Shown in pieces: positions 43,336 to 56,381 of a stretch of DNA of 64,000 nt (positions within the stretch are counted from its first letter, which is position 1; each line of letters starts with the position of its first letter). Below the pieces are notes generated by a model. It worked only from the letters and a program-made list of their open reading frames with translations, searched no databases and was not told where the DNA came from. The position numbers were made by a program, and so were the translations under genes. The stretch is taken from contig NC_089320.1 in NCBI RefSeq assembly GCF_036669915.1, forward strand, positions 4,808,039-4,872,038, in the 5' to 3' direction. The DNA is from Pocillopora verrucosa. Taxonomy: Eukaryota; Cnidaria; Anthozoa; Scleractinia; Pocilloporidae.

Positions 43336-46300
43336 TGTGAACAACGTTTGTACGTAGATGAATAGATTTCATAAATAAAAAACAGAGGAAATGAAACGGT
43401 CAAGGAAAAAAAGACCTGGTCCTAAAAGCTCCTAGATCAATTCATGATCAGAAGAAAACGGTTAAAGTTCGTTTATTTTCCTGAAAGTTTCCTAATACTA
43501 TGGAAATATCTTTTGATTTAGCATTAATGTGATGATGTTCAAGCAAAATTGTTGCGATGATTTTAGGTGACTAATTGAATTTAAACAAGACACGCGCAAT
43601 TACGCTCAGAGTTTATTTCGCTTACCGTTTTGAGAACAAAACATTTTGTTTAAGAAACATTCTTATCAATTCTAATATACTAATGGTTATAGCTGTTGTT
43701 CATTTAATTGAATTAAATAGCTGCAAACTTAAGATTAATAATACGGTAATTACTGGTCGCGCAACCGATTTCGTAGATGATATGCAAATTAATCATATTT
43801 TCCTACAGGAGTCAGTTTACCATTTCCACAAGTTTGCAGCATAAGAAAAACTCCAACCTTTGGCGAGTCCGTTAGAATAATCATTCATACATATCAAAAA
43901 GTAAGCCTTAATACCAACGTAATAAACTCTGGCAGTGGTAACACACACGAAACGGAATGTGGTTTGAGATTGACATCAACTTGAACTCGTGAGAGTGCAG
44001 AAGTAATCAAGTGTATTCTTGAGTCTGAAAGTAGAAATTTATTGTTTTATTTGAGAATCCTGTTTGGATGAGGTTAGTGGTTTTTATCATTTAACTCTCC
44101 TTCACACTTCTTTGAAAATTTTGCCCACAACAAGTACAAAAATTGAAATTTGTTTTGATTTTGTAGCGAACACTGAGTTGTTGGTTTCATTGAGGCAAAA
44201 TATTGGAAAAGTTTTCGTTTTTAACAAAAATCCAAACTTACTATTTCAGTGATTAATTTCCCTTTTTACTTCAGTTCGTTTTCCAGTTCCTTGCATGAAG
44301 AGAATGCTCTAGAATAATGTTGGTCAAGAGCGGTTTCTCGAGGTTTGCTGAGGATATTTTTGGACATACCATGCAGCCGAGCGAGTGCATATCCCTTTTA
44401 CGATGTGCTCGAAACACAAAGCCTCGTTTATGGGGCTTAAACGTTGTTGATGCGTCTTTGGGAAGCGAAATTCAATTACTGTGTGCTAGAGTAGGTGCTG
44501 AGACAAATTTCATGCTTATATATGCATCGGTCAATTCGAAACTTCAACTTCCCTCCCCCGTGGAAATTGAACTCTTGAAAATTAGTCCCTCGGGGCCAAA
44601 ATTATGTTCAAATGCCCTAACCAAGTTCATTTTTTTTTTAGAAAGGAAAACTCAATGACCGTGACTTTCTACTCATTTACCGAGCTTTAAAACTCTAGGC
44701 CTTGCAGACCTTTACTTATGAAACCTGTAGAAAGAATTGACATTTCCGGTTCCAATTCCCCACCCCAGCCATGTAAGGTTCAAATTTCCCATTTCTCAGG
44801 CACGGACGACAGTAAAATACGCGTGGGTTGCCCGGGGAGGGGAATGTTAAAGCTTCGAATTGATCGATGCAGTTTTTCTATCGATGCATTATTCCTTTGT
44901 CTTGCTTTCGCTCCTTTACATGTTCTCCCTTTTTGAAAACGTCTGTGTCAGGGGTAAGTATTTGTTACTAAAATGGGATGCGAAACACGACACTCAGTAA
45001 GACTTGAACTCATAAAGGCACCGACCTATATAATGTTCCACATCGACGCTAGAATAGCTCATTGCGCACAAATTCTTTTCCACTTTTGTGGCAGAACATC
45101 GAAATATACTTGGCACTGTGACAGTTTAGTTCGTTCGCGTAGTGACTCCAAGTCGACCTAGTGCAACCTTGTGCGAAAGTTATTTGTCAATCTAAGAATT
45201 AAACCAGGATTTGAAATTGCTTCCTTGATTTGACAAACTTTTCAAAAGCGATTTGTCTAAAAGATATTGATTCTGAATATTTTTTGGATTGTCCCTTTTT
45301 GGCCTTCGCACCTCTCTCATTGGCATCAAAAAATAAATGAAATATGGTTTATTAGGTCTTGGGTCTTAACTTTCGTTTTCGCTACAACCGACAGTTCAGT
45401 GATGAACAAGGATTCAACTCGAATTCGTTGTTTCGTTTTTCATATAGATTAGGTGTAAAGCTAGTTTAGAGCCATCGAAAGAAGTTTTTAAAAATATCCT
45501 TCACGAACAGTCTCTCAGAGCAAAATAATTCTTAGAGTAAACTCGATTAGCCGTTGCGTGCGCATTCCAACGAGATGACGTTTATTTCAAACAACACTCA
45601 ATTCATGTCTATCCCCTTAATAAGGGCGCCTCATCTACGCATTTTGCGCTCACCGTTGGTGAAAAAAAAAATTTGCAAAGAAGTATCCTGAAAGGCTGGG
45701 TTCCCTTTATACTGATGAGAAAATTGAAATATACGGAAAAGTAGCCTGCAATGTAGGCGTCTTGTTAGTGCGAGCTAACGTTAAAAGCTTGCGATCGTTT
45801 GTTCGACCGGCCATGTTTGATTTGCAGTTAGAGTGGACGGTGGGGGTAGAGGGCGGGGGAGGGGAGAAAGACTTAATAAGTAGTCCTCACTCCCCTACCC
45901 CCACCCCTCTCCTTATTTTTGACCGTCGACCGCCCCCTTGGCATAAATTTATTCCTTTCCCCAGCCTTCCGCTACCATTAAAATCAAAGATGGCGGCCAT
46001 AATATTCGTTATGAAATTACTTGGCACTCGCTCGCCAAAATTACGCCTGCTCTGCAGGCTATTCGAAAAGCGAAATTAAAACCCACTCTAAAACATGATG
46101 TAATTTACGTAATATCTAACGAAGAATATCTAAACCGTTAGCGTGACAAGGAGGGTTAACTGCAAATGTAGCTTACAGGCAACAAAATCAAGTCACTAAT
46201 TACCACCAAATAAACTAGGGTTGGAATTCACACAAATCTTTTTTTTTCGAAATTTTTCGTTCTCAAAACGATAAGCGAAATCAATCCCTCCGAGCGTTAA

Positions 46301-46619
46301 TATCGGATCGATTGTTTACATTCAATGGGTAACCAAATATTTATCCCATTGCGACAATGTCGCTCAACGATATTTGCTTTTGCCCAAAATTAACAGACGC
46401 GTCCATAATATTAGGAAAACTTCTGGAATTTACTTTCATTCTGGACGAAATAAGTACTTGGAGTTTATTTCCAACCAGTGAGCTGATTTAGGAGCTGTTA
46501 CCAAATATAGCTGAGCCGTCATAGATTAATAACTTTTCTCCTTTGACCTTTAAATTTCCCAATTTTTATGTTAATGGATCAGTTCATCCATAAACAAAAA
46601 TTGTTCCAGATAAATGGAA
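43336..46619. other. long intergenic stretch, no gene recognised
   Basis: Several frames of 60-113 codons occur (for example 44317-44658), without homology or splice support. At 45835-45960 G-rich (GGTGGGGGTAGAGGGCGGGG) and C-rich (CTCCCCTACCCCCACCCCTC) tracts face each other as an imperfect inverted repeat. Confidence 0.4.
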
Positions 46620-46725
46620 ACTTCTGGATCGAGGTAACATTAGAGATATCAGGCTAACAAGTTGGGTATATATTTTTTTTGTTCAAGGCGGCGCAAAACG
46701 ACCTTCGAACGTTGAGATAACCTGT
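46620..46725 (+). repeat. dispersed repeat E, copy 2
   Basis: Reads GATCGAGGTAACATTAGAGA, then CTAACAAGTTGGGTATAT, GTTCAAGGCGGCGCAAAACG and ACCTTCGAACGTTGAG; inverted relative to 43220-43335. Confidence 0.55.
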
Positions 46726-47232
46726 CATCAAAATCTGTCATATCCCACACTTTCCCAATAAATGTTAAGAAAAAGGGTAGATCTTTTCATTTATTTCAAG
46801 AGATGTTAGGAAATCTTTACGACAGGACTCGAGTTGAAGTCATAAGAACACTTTCGGTAGGCCATGTTGGCGGGCAAGTACGGGCGGACTAAGCTGGCTT
46901 TATCGATTTTTTGCCAAACAAAAACAACTGGAACTTTTTAATACCCATTTCGTGGTTATGACCCTAAAATTAGCCTTCATGCCAAATTTCAGTTAAATCA
47001 GTGGTTAAATGGCCGCGATTCTTTTAAAAAGTTCGAAAGTTATAGACTATTGCTCTCAAGTAGTTGAACTTGCGGGTCCGGTTCCTAGAGGACGCACATA
47101 CTGCTAAGTTTTACAGTGTAACGCATCTTATTATAGCGGAGCTCGCAGAGCGTAGCCCCATGATTATACAAAATAGTAGTAACCCATCAAGCCGAACAAT
47201 TTGGATGTACGACCGTACGACCGTGCGACCTT

Positions 47233-47602
47233 TTTCTGGAATAAGATTGTGCATGTGGCCTGTGTGTAAAAATAAAACATTCATAATGTATAGGCCTTGA
47301 TGAAATAAGGATTTTTCAACGGGTGGAAAAATACTGTACGCCTGCAAACAGTCAGAGAGCACGAGGTTAAAGGCCAAAACATTCCTGATTATTTCCAAAC
47401 TCATTTATCTTGAGTTTTATTGATGTTAACAGACTTATGGAAATAACACTGTTAAAAGTAAAGTTTCCTCTGAGGTGCAAGCTACATTATTTTGCTTCAT
47501 TGCTTTTTTTCCACCTGTTGAAAAATCCTTAATTCATCAAGGTACACGCATTATGAATGTTTCTTCTTGCACACAGGCTACATGCACAATCCTATTCCAG
47601 AC
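47233..47602. repeat. inverted repeat (foldback), ~100-bp arms
   Basis: The left arm, about 47233-47333, is the reverse complement of the right arm, about 47503-47602, with scattered mismatches. Shared words are CCACC(C/T)GTTGAAAAATCCTT, TTCATCAAGG, CATTATGAATGTTT and ACATGCACAATC. The spacer is about 170 bp. It could be a foldback element or two opposed copies of one repeat. Confidence 0.7.
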
Positions 47603-48900
47603 ACGTGCTAATCAGCTAATTTTTAGCAGTATCTTCTCACGCCTATCATTATTTGGAACTAAAAGAAATGCAAATACGAACACTTTAAATCAAGAAACGT
47701 ACCTCTACCAGCTTTTACAATAGTTTGTATCTTCATCTACTACCGAACCACACGCGGAGCAAAACATCGTGAGCTCGAATCAAAGTGCTCTGTGAGCAAA
47801 CTCGTGAATTGCCAGATGACTTATATGATTTTTTGGATTATGTTTAATGTTATCTGGTTTAAGGAATTTTGCGGTTGATTGTCATATTTAGAGTACGAGC
47901 AGTAGTTCAGTGTTGGCTAATGTAGCAAAGAAACAAAGTAACGTTGGGATAAGAAGGCATTACAATTGAAACGATCATGCTATTACATTTGACAATGGTG
48001 GATGATGTCATGTGTTTTAAACATACATCATATTTGTTTCTGGTTCAAAAGAAAAGGTTGGAAGTAAATGTAAGTGAAAAGTAAAATTTACTGTCTATCA
48101 TTGTAAATATTGGAAAATTAAGGCAATACTGTCTTAATGAAAACATTAATGATTCCCTCTTTATCAAATGAGACAAACGGGAACGAGTTTTGAGTGATAT
48201 AACTAAGCCGAGACTGCTACCGTCATTTTGGATTTCCGCCTGGGTAGATTTTGGTCACTTGCCAGGCAACGTATAATCGAGAACATGATAGAATTTCATT
48301 TCAGGCCTATTTATCCATTTTGTGGTGTATAACTTTCGCATTATGGTACGTAATATTTATTTTGACTCTTCAAATTGTCTTGAAACTTAAAAGAAAATTG
48401 TTCTTTGAAAATTCGCTGAAAATCGGTAGCCAAAATTATTTGTTTAGGTGTTATTTGATTTTCGTGTTAACCTGTAATTTCGTCAGTCGCCGGCAGCTTT
48501 TGTTGCTTCACACAGAAAAAACACACGATACGAAATGTAGTGATCGATTTTGTCCTCAATCTCACGCCATAACAGAAAAAGCTTTTGAACACCTGTAAAC
48601 TCTGAGCGCTTCGGAGTAAGTGATAATTTTTAATGAATCTTCGGATTGTTTTCAAGTTCAAGGACTGTAAATTAAAATTTTACGAAAAACAAAGGTTGTT
48701 CTCTTATTTCATTGTGAATCCTCGCACGCTTGCCAGTCGTTGGCGCCGCTTATTGAAACTAAAACGAATAAATATTAACTCCTTTAAGATTATCATTGGC
48801 TTTTTTTTTCACCTCACCACTATTCTTAACAACAGAGGTCGCCTTTCCGTTTGTTTACTCTTACACGACGTACAATTTCAAATTCAATAACAACCGCTGA
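47603..48900. other. intergenic, no gene recognised
   Basis: Contains a 115-codon frame at 48251-48598 that is hydrophobic but has no similarity I know and no splice signals tying it to other exons. Confidence 0.4.
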
Positions 48901-48912
48901 CCAACTCGTTTT

Positions 48913-48990
48913 CTTTGTTTTGCCGTGAGTTGATTTTGTTTTGCCGTGAGTTAAGTTTGTAGTGCCGTGCCTTTTTGTTTTGCCGTGACA
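48913..48990. repeat. short tandem repeat TTTGTTTTGCCGTGAGT
   Basis: Four loose copies of a TTTGTTTTGCCGTGA-type unit in a row. Confidence 0.6.
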
Positions 48991-50960
48991 GTCGTGGGCC
49001 ACAGTTGTGGGCCACCGCATTGTCCACGCAGTTGAAATAAGGTAAGATTTTTTGAACTTAAATACAACATTCGACACCTTTTCTCTATTGAATAAAGTGT
49101 AGGTTTCGAACAGATTCCACTGATTGCCCACAAAGATCTGGAGATTCCGAAAGTGCATTCTAGAACTGACGAGATATCAAAGCGCCAAGAAAGAGCTTAT
49201 CAACAGTTCAGACGGAAATCGCGACTTTTGAAGCAGTTTCGATAATGCCGCCGCCGTTATTTTCAAGTCTCAAATCAAGATTGAAGCAACATCAACAGTT
49301 CTAAAGGCAGCATAAAAAGGAATCAAGTTTAGTTTATAAATTTTCCCTACTTGTATCAAAACCAGTCCATTGTGTTCCCCCGTTTCGCATGTCTATTTAT
49401 TTTCTTACAACGTCCGACTGCCAAAGCAAAATGTCGCTGTACCCACGAATTACTTTGCAATAAATTCCAACTTCGGGAAATGGCTTCAGATGCATCACTA
49501 GTATAAATTGGTTTTCTATTTATTAGCTCGACTTCTTTTCAGATTCGACAATTCCAAAAAAACTTGCTTCAGAACGTTTGGGGAAAAACGAACGTGTAGA
49601 GGAAAAATTTGTTTCGTCTCAGTTCTTTGAACTTTGATTACGTGTGAGACAATCTCGTGATCACGATACTTCCGTTGTGCTTAAGCAGATTTTCTAAAGA
49701 ATAAATAAGATAAAAGGAATAGCAGTTTCTATTGGTAACAGGACTTACGAAAAGCGAAGAATCTCTACATTTTGTGTTGTTGTTGATGATAGCCTTGGGA
49801 AAAGAGAAAAATCTTTGCATTCATTATTATTCTTTTTAGCTCTAAACGATGTTTCTCATCGACGGAACGTCTCGTCGCTTGACCAGCAGATTTCAAGTGA
49901 AGTGGACGTTTTGTCGCTCCAACCGTTGTACCCTTGAGGGAAACTTAAGTCGAATCTGCTTCTATATAAATTATGTCCAGCACATGAAAAATTCAGCGTC
50001 TTAAATCATCAGACCTTGAAAACGTTTCCAGTCGCAAATGATAAAATTTTGCGAATAAGAGTTGTTTATAAACTTATGCTCATAGAGTTAAAGCAACATT
50101 ACATCTGTGAGAGCGAATGAATGTCCCCTTTAAACTATATAGTACTCACATCTTAAAGTCGCGGCGTAGTATCAAATAGAATTGTTGTCTCTGGTACCTC
50201 AGACATGGTTGCTTCCTCTCAAGCGGAAATGAAAACGCTTACCTCAGCTCAATTAGATACTAGTGTCCAACCTCGCCGCCAATTAGACGATGTGAGACTC
50301 GGTTCCAGTTCTTCGCAGCTGAGCAATATACGGTTTTTCTCTCAAATTACGATAGAACCAAACAGTTTACCATTGAGAAAAATACTCCTCACTAACGTAA
50401 TAAACATTTCAATTCTATTCAACTGTCGTCATCGAAGAAGTAACTAGCTGTCCATATTTCCAGATGAGAAATTCTGTGGGTTTTAAATGTCATGGATTTT
50501 GTGCGTTAACCCGGTGAAAAATTTCTCCAGAAAAATTTCCTAAAAATGCTGTAAAATTTTGTCTGCGAATTTGAAATACATCATATTGACTAGTAACTGG
50601 CGATTCTCTCGTTGCAAGAATTGTGTCATCGGACGATTGGCTTTAATTGGACACCTGTAATCGGACAGTTGAAGCAGCCAATCGTACTAAGTCCTTTCGG
50701 CCAAATCCACCAATCATAGTGTTGATCACAATAACCATAGCAACAACCACTTGTCTTAAAAAAAAAAATTAAAAAAAAGAAAAACCAAGGAATTTCCAAA
50801 GTTAAGGAGGTTTTCTTCTCTAGACATTATCCATACCGGTGACATTTGTCCTAACTGTATTTGTTGTTTTCGGAAATAGTCATGGTTATGATTAATTGGT
50901 AACAGGACTTTGTGTCGTCCACTTCTGTGTGTAATCATACTCGTGATTATCAAATCGGAC
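48991..50960. other. intergenic, no gene recognised
   Basis: A TATATAAATT word occurs at about 49963, and an ATG at 50205 opens an 80-codon frame (MVASSQAEMKTLTSAQLDTS at its start), but there is no homology to call it a gene. Confidence 0.35.
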
Positions 50961-50964
50961 TCCC

Positions 50965-52995
50965 GCAGATTTTGTTAACCTCTCGTATGACTTTTGACTG
51001 GATCGGACTCCACTCGGTTCCTATTACCATTATCAATTATGCACGTAAGTGTGTGACGCCACCTTTCTCTAAGGATATTTAGCAGCATGCACTCTGACTT
51101 CTGGTAGTCAAAGTTACAAAGTATCTTTAGAGTGTTGGTCATTTCCCTAATGTGATAAAAACCCTCCGCCGGCATTCCCTTAAATATTTCTAGAATTTCT
51201 TCAGTATACGCTTTTGACCCATGTATTTTGTCTTCTTTATCCAGTAAGGATGCCAAAAGCTAAAGAACACTTACCAGCAATTGCAGATTTACAGGATATA
51301 TTTTCCTGACAAGTTTCAGTGCATTATTTTAACGTTTCATAATTTATTTGAAAGCGCACGCTGATACGTTGTTTTCTGCCCTTCCAATCATCATTTGTAA
51401 CTGTTCAACTAGGTCACCTGTAAGTCTTAAATTCTTCCTACCATTTTCTAGTAACGTTTATATAATAAGCTCAGTTATACACGCGTTTTGATTGGTTCTC
51501 ACTTATAATCTATTGGAGGACAGACGTATAGAGTGTGTCACTGATGTTCTTACCACATTTTGACGTCTGAACAGACGCACGGCAACTTGGAATCTATTTG
51601 TTAATTTGTAATTTGCCTCCCGCTGCCCCTCCGATGCGTAGTAAGAAACATTATGTTCAAGAACTCGAAATCTGATACAGTTGTCTATGATGACGCCAGA
51701 CTTTTCCAGCTTATTTAACATCTGTAATGTATCTTCAGAAAGTTTCTTCGCCTCTTTTTAACTCTTGGAGTCAGTACAATTTCTTTTGTTGATACTTGCA
51801 TTCAACATTAATTTAAGAATGAGGTTCGGATCGCCACCAAACCGCAGTCTTTGAGAACTCAGCATGAGGTCTAGGGATAGAAACGTTTATCCCAAATAAG
51901 CGGCTTAAAAAAAGAAAGCGATTGAACCAACGTGTCATTGCTGCTGATAAAATGGATGAAATTTCCTCCTGACGATTTGGCCTCCTTCTTTAGATGATCT
52001 TTCAACTTCCGAAATTCAACAAAAGGGTGATAAAAATGTTTTTGTTTGCTTTTTCCACATCCACCCAGTCTGCCGCTTCTTCTTAACTGCATGCTTAAGA
52101 AGGCGCATAGATGAGACCAACAACTCTGTCGTTATTGATGCAGTCAAGCTATCGCGAACGAGTTTGTGTAGGCTAAATACTCTGCTCTAAATACTCTAAA
52201 TACTCTGTAGGATGCTGCTCTAAGAGACGGAACTCTCGGTGCTTGACGAGGTAAGTTTCGAAGGTACAAGGAATGGGAAGCGCAGATATGTAAGCTGCTG
52301 CTTGCTCGAGGGCCAGTGAAAGACCTCGCAGTGTAACCTTCAAAGGTTACCAGTGTAGCGGAGAAGACGATCCGAACGCACAATATAAATCGCGGTTTAA
52401 TCATATGAAGTACGTAATCAAAATTACAAACGAAAATAAGGAGATCGGTGTGAAATCACAGATGAAGAGGGCGAAGTAAGATTGAAGATAGCGTAGTTAT
52501 GATTGATGGTAACGTTGTAGCTGAATTTGTGTGGTTCGAACTAAAAGAAAATGCAGCAGAAACTAAACTAAGAAAATATCCCTGAGAAAGTAACACTAGC
52601 CTAATTAACAGTGAAGCCATTATAAAGTGAACTGAAAGCGAGAAATATATCGATATACGTATCAAAAAAAAAAAAGGAAATATCTGAAATGTGAAATAAA
52701 GAAAAACTTACTTTGGTTTAGCTCCTAATGATTGTAGATAAATCGCTGATAGCGGATCGTACGTGAGTAGCAGACAAAATTGGTGGCGTCGACAGCAAGT
52801 TATAGCGATGAAATATGAATTATAATATCTGGTACATGTGCTTCAATGAAACTGATTGAAATAAAAAACTTATTAAGTAATAATCATTAATAACCAACGA
52901 AGAAATAATAGACCGGAACAAACACAAAAGAAAAGTACACAAGTTACGCGTTTCGAAACTAACACCCAGTTCTTTTGCCATATCATTAATCATTT
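50965..52995 (-). pseudogene. decayed paralogue of the NB-ARC/TPR gene, split by an LTR-like insert
   Basis: On the minus strand the order matches the intact gene. Pieces are INDMAKELG (52995-52965); after the insert, LALEQAAAYISALPIPCTF (about 52325-52260); then, after an internal deletion of about 120 codons, VFSLHKLVRDSLTASITTEL (about 52175-52110); RKLKDHLKKEAKSSG and FISSNDTLVQSL (52010-51920); a SGVIIDNCIRFRVLEHNVSY block (about 51700-51640); and KAYTEEILEIFKGMPAEGF with DYQKSECMLLNILRERW (51215-51060). Frameshifts and stops separate the pieces. The N-terminal domains and the C-terminal modules are absent. A 56-bp stretch (52260-52315) is identical to 40280-40335 of the intact gene. Confidence 0.87.
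52332..52964. mobile_element. solo-LTR-like insertion, 633 bp, 5-bp target duplication
   Basis: The element interrupts the NB-ARC pseudogene. Pseudogene homology stops at 52331 and resumes at 52965 at the same codon. Flanks are CGCAG (52327-52331) and CCCAG (52965-52969); the intact gene has CCCAG once at this point, so a 5-bp target-site duplication with one later change is the simplest reading. The element starts TGTAACCTTC and ends AAACTAACA, fitting 5'-TG...CA-3' LTR ends. An ACAATATAAATC word at 52380 could be its TATA box. No protein-coding remains are seen inside, so a solo LTR is the best call; the orientation is unknown. Confidence 0.65.
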
Positions 52996-55385
52996 TAAAT
53001 AAAAGTGATTACAACTATGTTGAATGCCGGTTTAGTAATTGCGCTCTCTAGAACAAGGAAAAAAACATTTAACAGAGATTTTATCCCCCCTCTAGTTTCT
53101 CAGACTTTATATCCTCGTGTTTATCTTTCTGTGTTATCAATAGCAACATAAAAGTCATAGCCGATAATGAAAATAACAGGTTTCAAGTAGTAATTTGCCT
53201 AAATGTGGGCTGCGCGTGATCCAACCATCTCCTGAACTATCTAATGTCTTTTTCAAATCTCGTGCGACGCTGGGAAGTTATTCTAATTTATGCTACCCAT
53301 GATAACACAGTCAACGATCTCGACATCATCTGTCTTTGTGATTTTAAATTAGTTTTAACAAATCTATAGCCGCTCATTGTATAAACAAATTTATAGATGT
53401 TTGGCTCACCATTCCAATACTTGCCTTTGTTGATTTATAGGGACACAGATGTTTGAATCAACACAAAAAATTGTGCTTAATTGCAGTTTTGGTCAGGTTA
53501 ACGTTTGCTATTGTTTCGATGTTTTTTAATTTCTCGCAAACGGCTGGGGCTCATGTAAACAAAATCATCTACCAAATTATTCACCAATTCATGAAAGTAA
53601 TGAGCGCTAAAGCTAACTGATTTAGCTTGGAGCTAGTCAATGTCATCCAGTAGAATTCAATTAAATTCAAGTACAGCTTAGGGAAATTTGCAAAGCAGAT
53701 TCAAACCAACTTCTAGAATTTTTTCGTCAATAGTGGGCCTTATTGCTATTATTTTATATTCCGAGCTATGAATTAGCTTTTTCTGGCTTCGACAACATGT
53801 TTAAAGATCAATAAAGTTTTCACTCAGAGCGATGCCAAGAAGGTTAATTTGCATGCACATAATAGAATAGCAATTGTAGTTCGGGTTAATCCGAGAGGTG
53901 AAAATTTGCTCGTGAAAATGTCTCAACTCATTTGCATTTTACAGTTCCTCGTGGTGCAGGCTGTTTTCCTTCTCGGGGAAAAGGAGCAAGAAAACCGTTG
54001 TCTTACATTCAAAGTTAGCTGGAAGCATCGACAAGTTCCTTGAGCTTGAGGACCAGACATGAACTATCGTCTAACCATGAAGGTTTTCACAACACAACAC
54101 CAGGTGTGGGAGAACATGTATGTACATGTTGTTGTTCAGAGCGCCTAATGAACTTTAGATAATTTGAAATTCAGAATTATTTATCAACAGGTAATGCCTT
54201 AGTCAGATCTCCGTAAGAGATAAAATGAAAACAAAGCAAAACGAAGCAAAACGAAGCAAAAAAATAATTTTTCAAAAACTGTTCAATGGGCAAATTTACT
54301 AATAATTTTTTCAGTCCTCCCAAACCGAGGGGAGCTTTGGTGAGGACGGATATTCTTCTCGTGGTGAACAACTGAAACCGAATTTTAACTTGTAAAATTG
54401 CTTAAGACCTGAAATTGTTGTCGAATTATTTATAATAGCCTCCATTGCCAGGCATATATATATGCTTCTGCAATGTCGGACAACGAAGGCCGAGCAAGGC
54501 GGACTTGATAGGCAACTAACACGTGACACGCGGGAGAGAGGAACTCGCGCGCGTGATTTCGCTCTCCTTTGTAAGCTAAAAAACTGCACCTGTCTTGCAG
54601 GCTCAGGAGTTAATAATGCTATGAGATGAAGTGAGGTAGAAGGAGGAAAGGATTTTAGCTGTTTTCGTGAGCTGTGAATGTTTCAATTAAATTGCTTAGA
54701 ACTTTAAACCTTCCTAACGCAGTTTACAGAATGACGGGTAACAGAATTTTTTTTGTTTCTTGTAGGTGAAATTCTCTGAGGGAGGTTGATAAAATGGTGC
54801 AATGTATTAATAGATGCGCAGAGAATCCATGTTGATCAGTTAGGCCATATTCGGCCGAGTAATTTTCTGGCTTGTGAAGGTAAGTTAAAAGTTTTCAGAG
54901 TGATTTTTTACATAAACAGGATACCTTAAAAATTCTGGGTGACTGACAAACCGGAAGGAAATAGTTTTATTTTCTCATCACAAATCTTGAAATGGTATTC
55001 CATGGATCATTTATTTTGAAAATTGTCCTACTCGAGGTTGTATGCACACTTAATATGTCAAGACATCCTTTCATAACTGAAATAAACAATAAATATTTGT
55101 AATGCAAATCAACATTGCTGGGGCCTCACCATCAGTTTTTAAAATTATGCTATGAAAAAAGGGGGAAGAGAAGGTCTCAGTACCTTTGAGCAGGTAGAGA
55201 CACTCCCTGTGTTTTGAGGAAAAAATTAAAAGTACAACAACACTATTTCACTGTTTTGCTCAGCTTGGCCGGTCGAACCTCAAATGCAGAGTAATTCTGT
55301 CAGTTCAAAAAATAAAAAACAAAACAAAATAAAAACAAACAGATGCACCCACAAAAAACAAAAACACGGCGAAAACAAGACCACC
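52996..55385. other. intergenic, no gene recognised
   Basis: Only short frames without homology. The stretch 54470-54600 is locally GC-richer (ACGTGACACGCGGGAGAGAG) and looks like a dispersed repeat. Confidence 0.4.
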
Positions 55386-55388
55386 ATA

Positions 55389-55541
55389 AATGTGACATTT
55401 AGGTCACGGGAAAAAGGAAATGATCATCAACTAAAGAGGCTCTTGATTGTTAAACAAATTCTCCTTGTCAGCACCTTAGGAAATGTAAAGAGAACAGTAT
55501 GGAGAATATACGCACTGATGTTAGGTTGTAAAGGGTTAACA
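55389..55541 (-). repeat. MITE-like element, subfamily A copy 6
   Basis: Reverse orientation: AAACAAATTCTCCTTGTCAG, then AGAACAGTATGGAGAATATA and the end GTTGTAAAGGGTTAAC. It occupies the same place relative to the left VWA copy as copy 7 does to the right one. Confidence 0.7.
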
Positions 55542-56381
55542 TAAAAAAAAAACCACGCAAGAGCTTTGTCTGCGCTTTGCCACCACTTAATTACAATTCA
55601 TGCCTTACAAAATTGCCTGAAAAAAGTAGAGAAGTAACGGTTGTTGCTACCCTGTTCGTTTTATTTTTAATAATGTAAACAATTTTTAAAAAATTGAAAA
55701 AAACCAATATTTTCCACCATATTTTAAGACAGTGAAAATCTTTGTTTTCTCAAATGCTTTACACCTAAGTTAACATTTTTTTAAAGAAACAGTTCATCAC
55801 ACGTAGAATCTTTACAGCGATGTAACAAATTTCCTATTTAACAGCCGGGGGAATTTGAGCTGGAAAACAAAAGAGACAAAACACATATAAGTAATTTTCA
55901 AAAATATCTCAACATTAAGGATTGCTAAATAATTCAATAATCCATACATTTGACGAGACGTTTGAGTCAGTCACGACAACTGAAAATTCTCATTGCGTAG
56001 CAAGGATCATAGTGCCACGTGACTACTGTTACACTAAGAATCACTCTAAAGTTTCTTTCCTCAAGGCACAGAAGAAAAGCTTTCTAAAAGTAACAAACAA
56101 ACAAACAATCAAACTGATGAAAATTAATTTTTTTAAAGTTTCTTTCCATTTGAGAAAGAGAAAATGGGAATACAGAAGGGGACTGGGGAAAATCAGAGCG
56201 TCGGCCGGCATCTGTTTCTTCCACTGCAAACGGAAGCGGAAGTCTGTTTCTCTAGACCTCCACAAATTGAATGATTATTTCCTCTAAGGCTGTCCATCAT
56301 TCAATTTTTTTATCTCGTCTACTCAACGTGTTGTCGCATAACTAGACCAAAAAAAAAAGAGTTAGAAAGTACACTACTTAC

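Noticed and set aside
44317-44658. 113-codon frame
   Set aside because: No similarity to anything I know and no matching exons nearby.
48251-48598. 115-codon hydrophobic frame
   Set aside because: No recognisable family, no splice support, AT-rich chance composition.
52768-52792. TTGGTGGCGTCGACAG as an LTR primer-binding site next to a 440-bp LTR
   Set aside because: The pseudogene homology resumes only at 52965 with a target duplication there, so this word lies inside the inserted element, not at its LTR edge.
55922-56287. 121-codon plus-strand frame
   Set aside because: It lies in the intron/3' flank of the left VWA duplicate, whose coding strand is minus, and has no homology.
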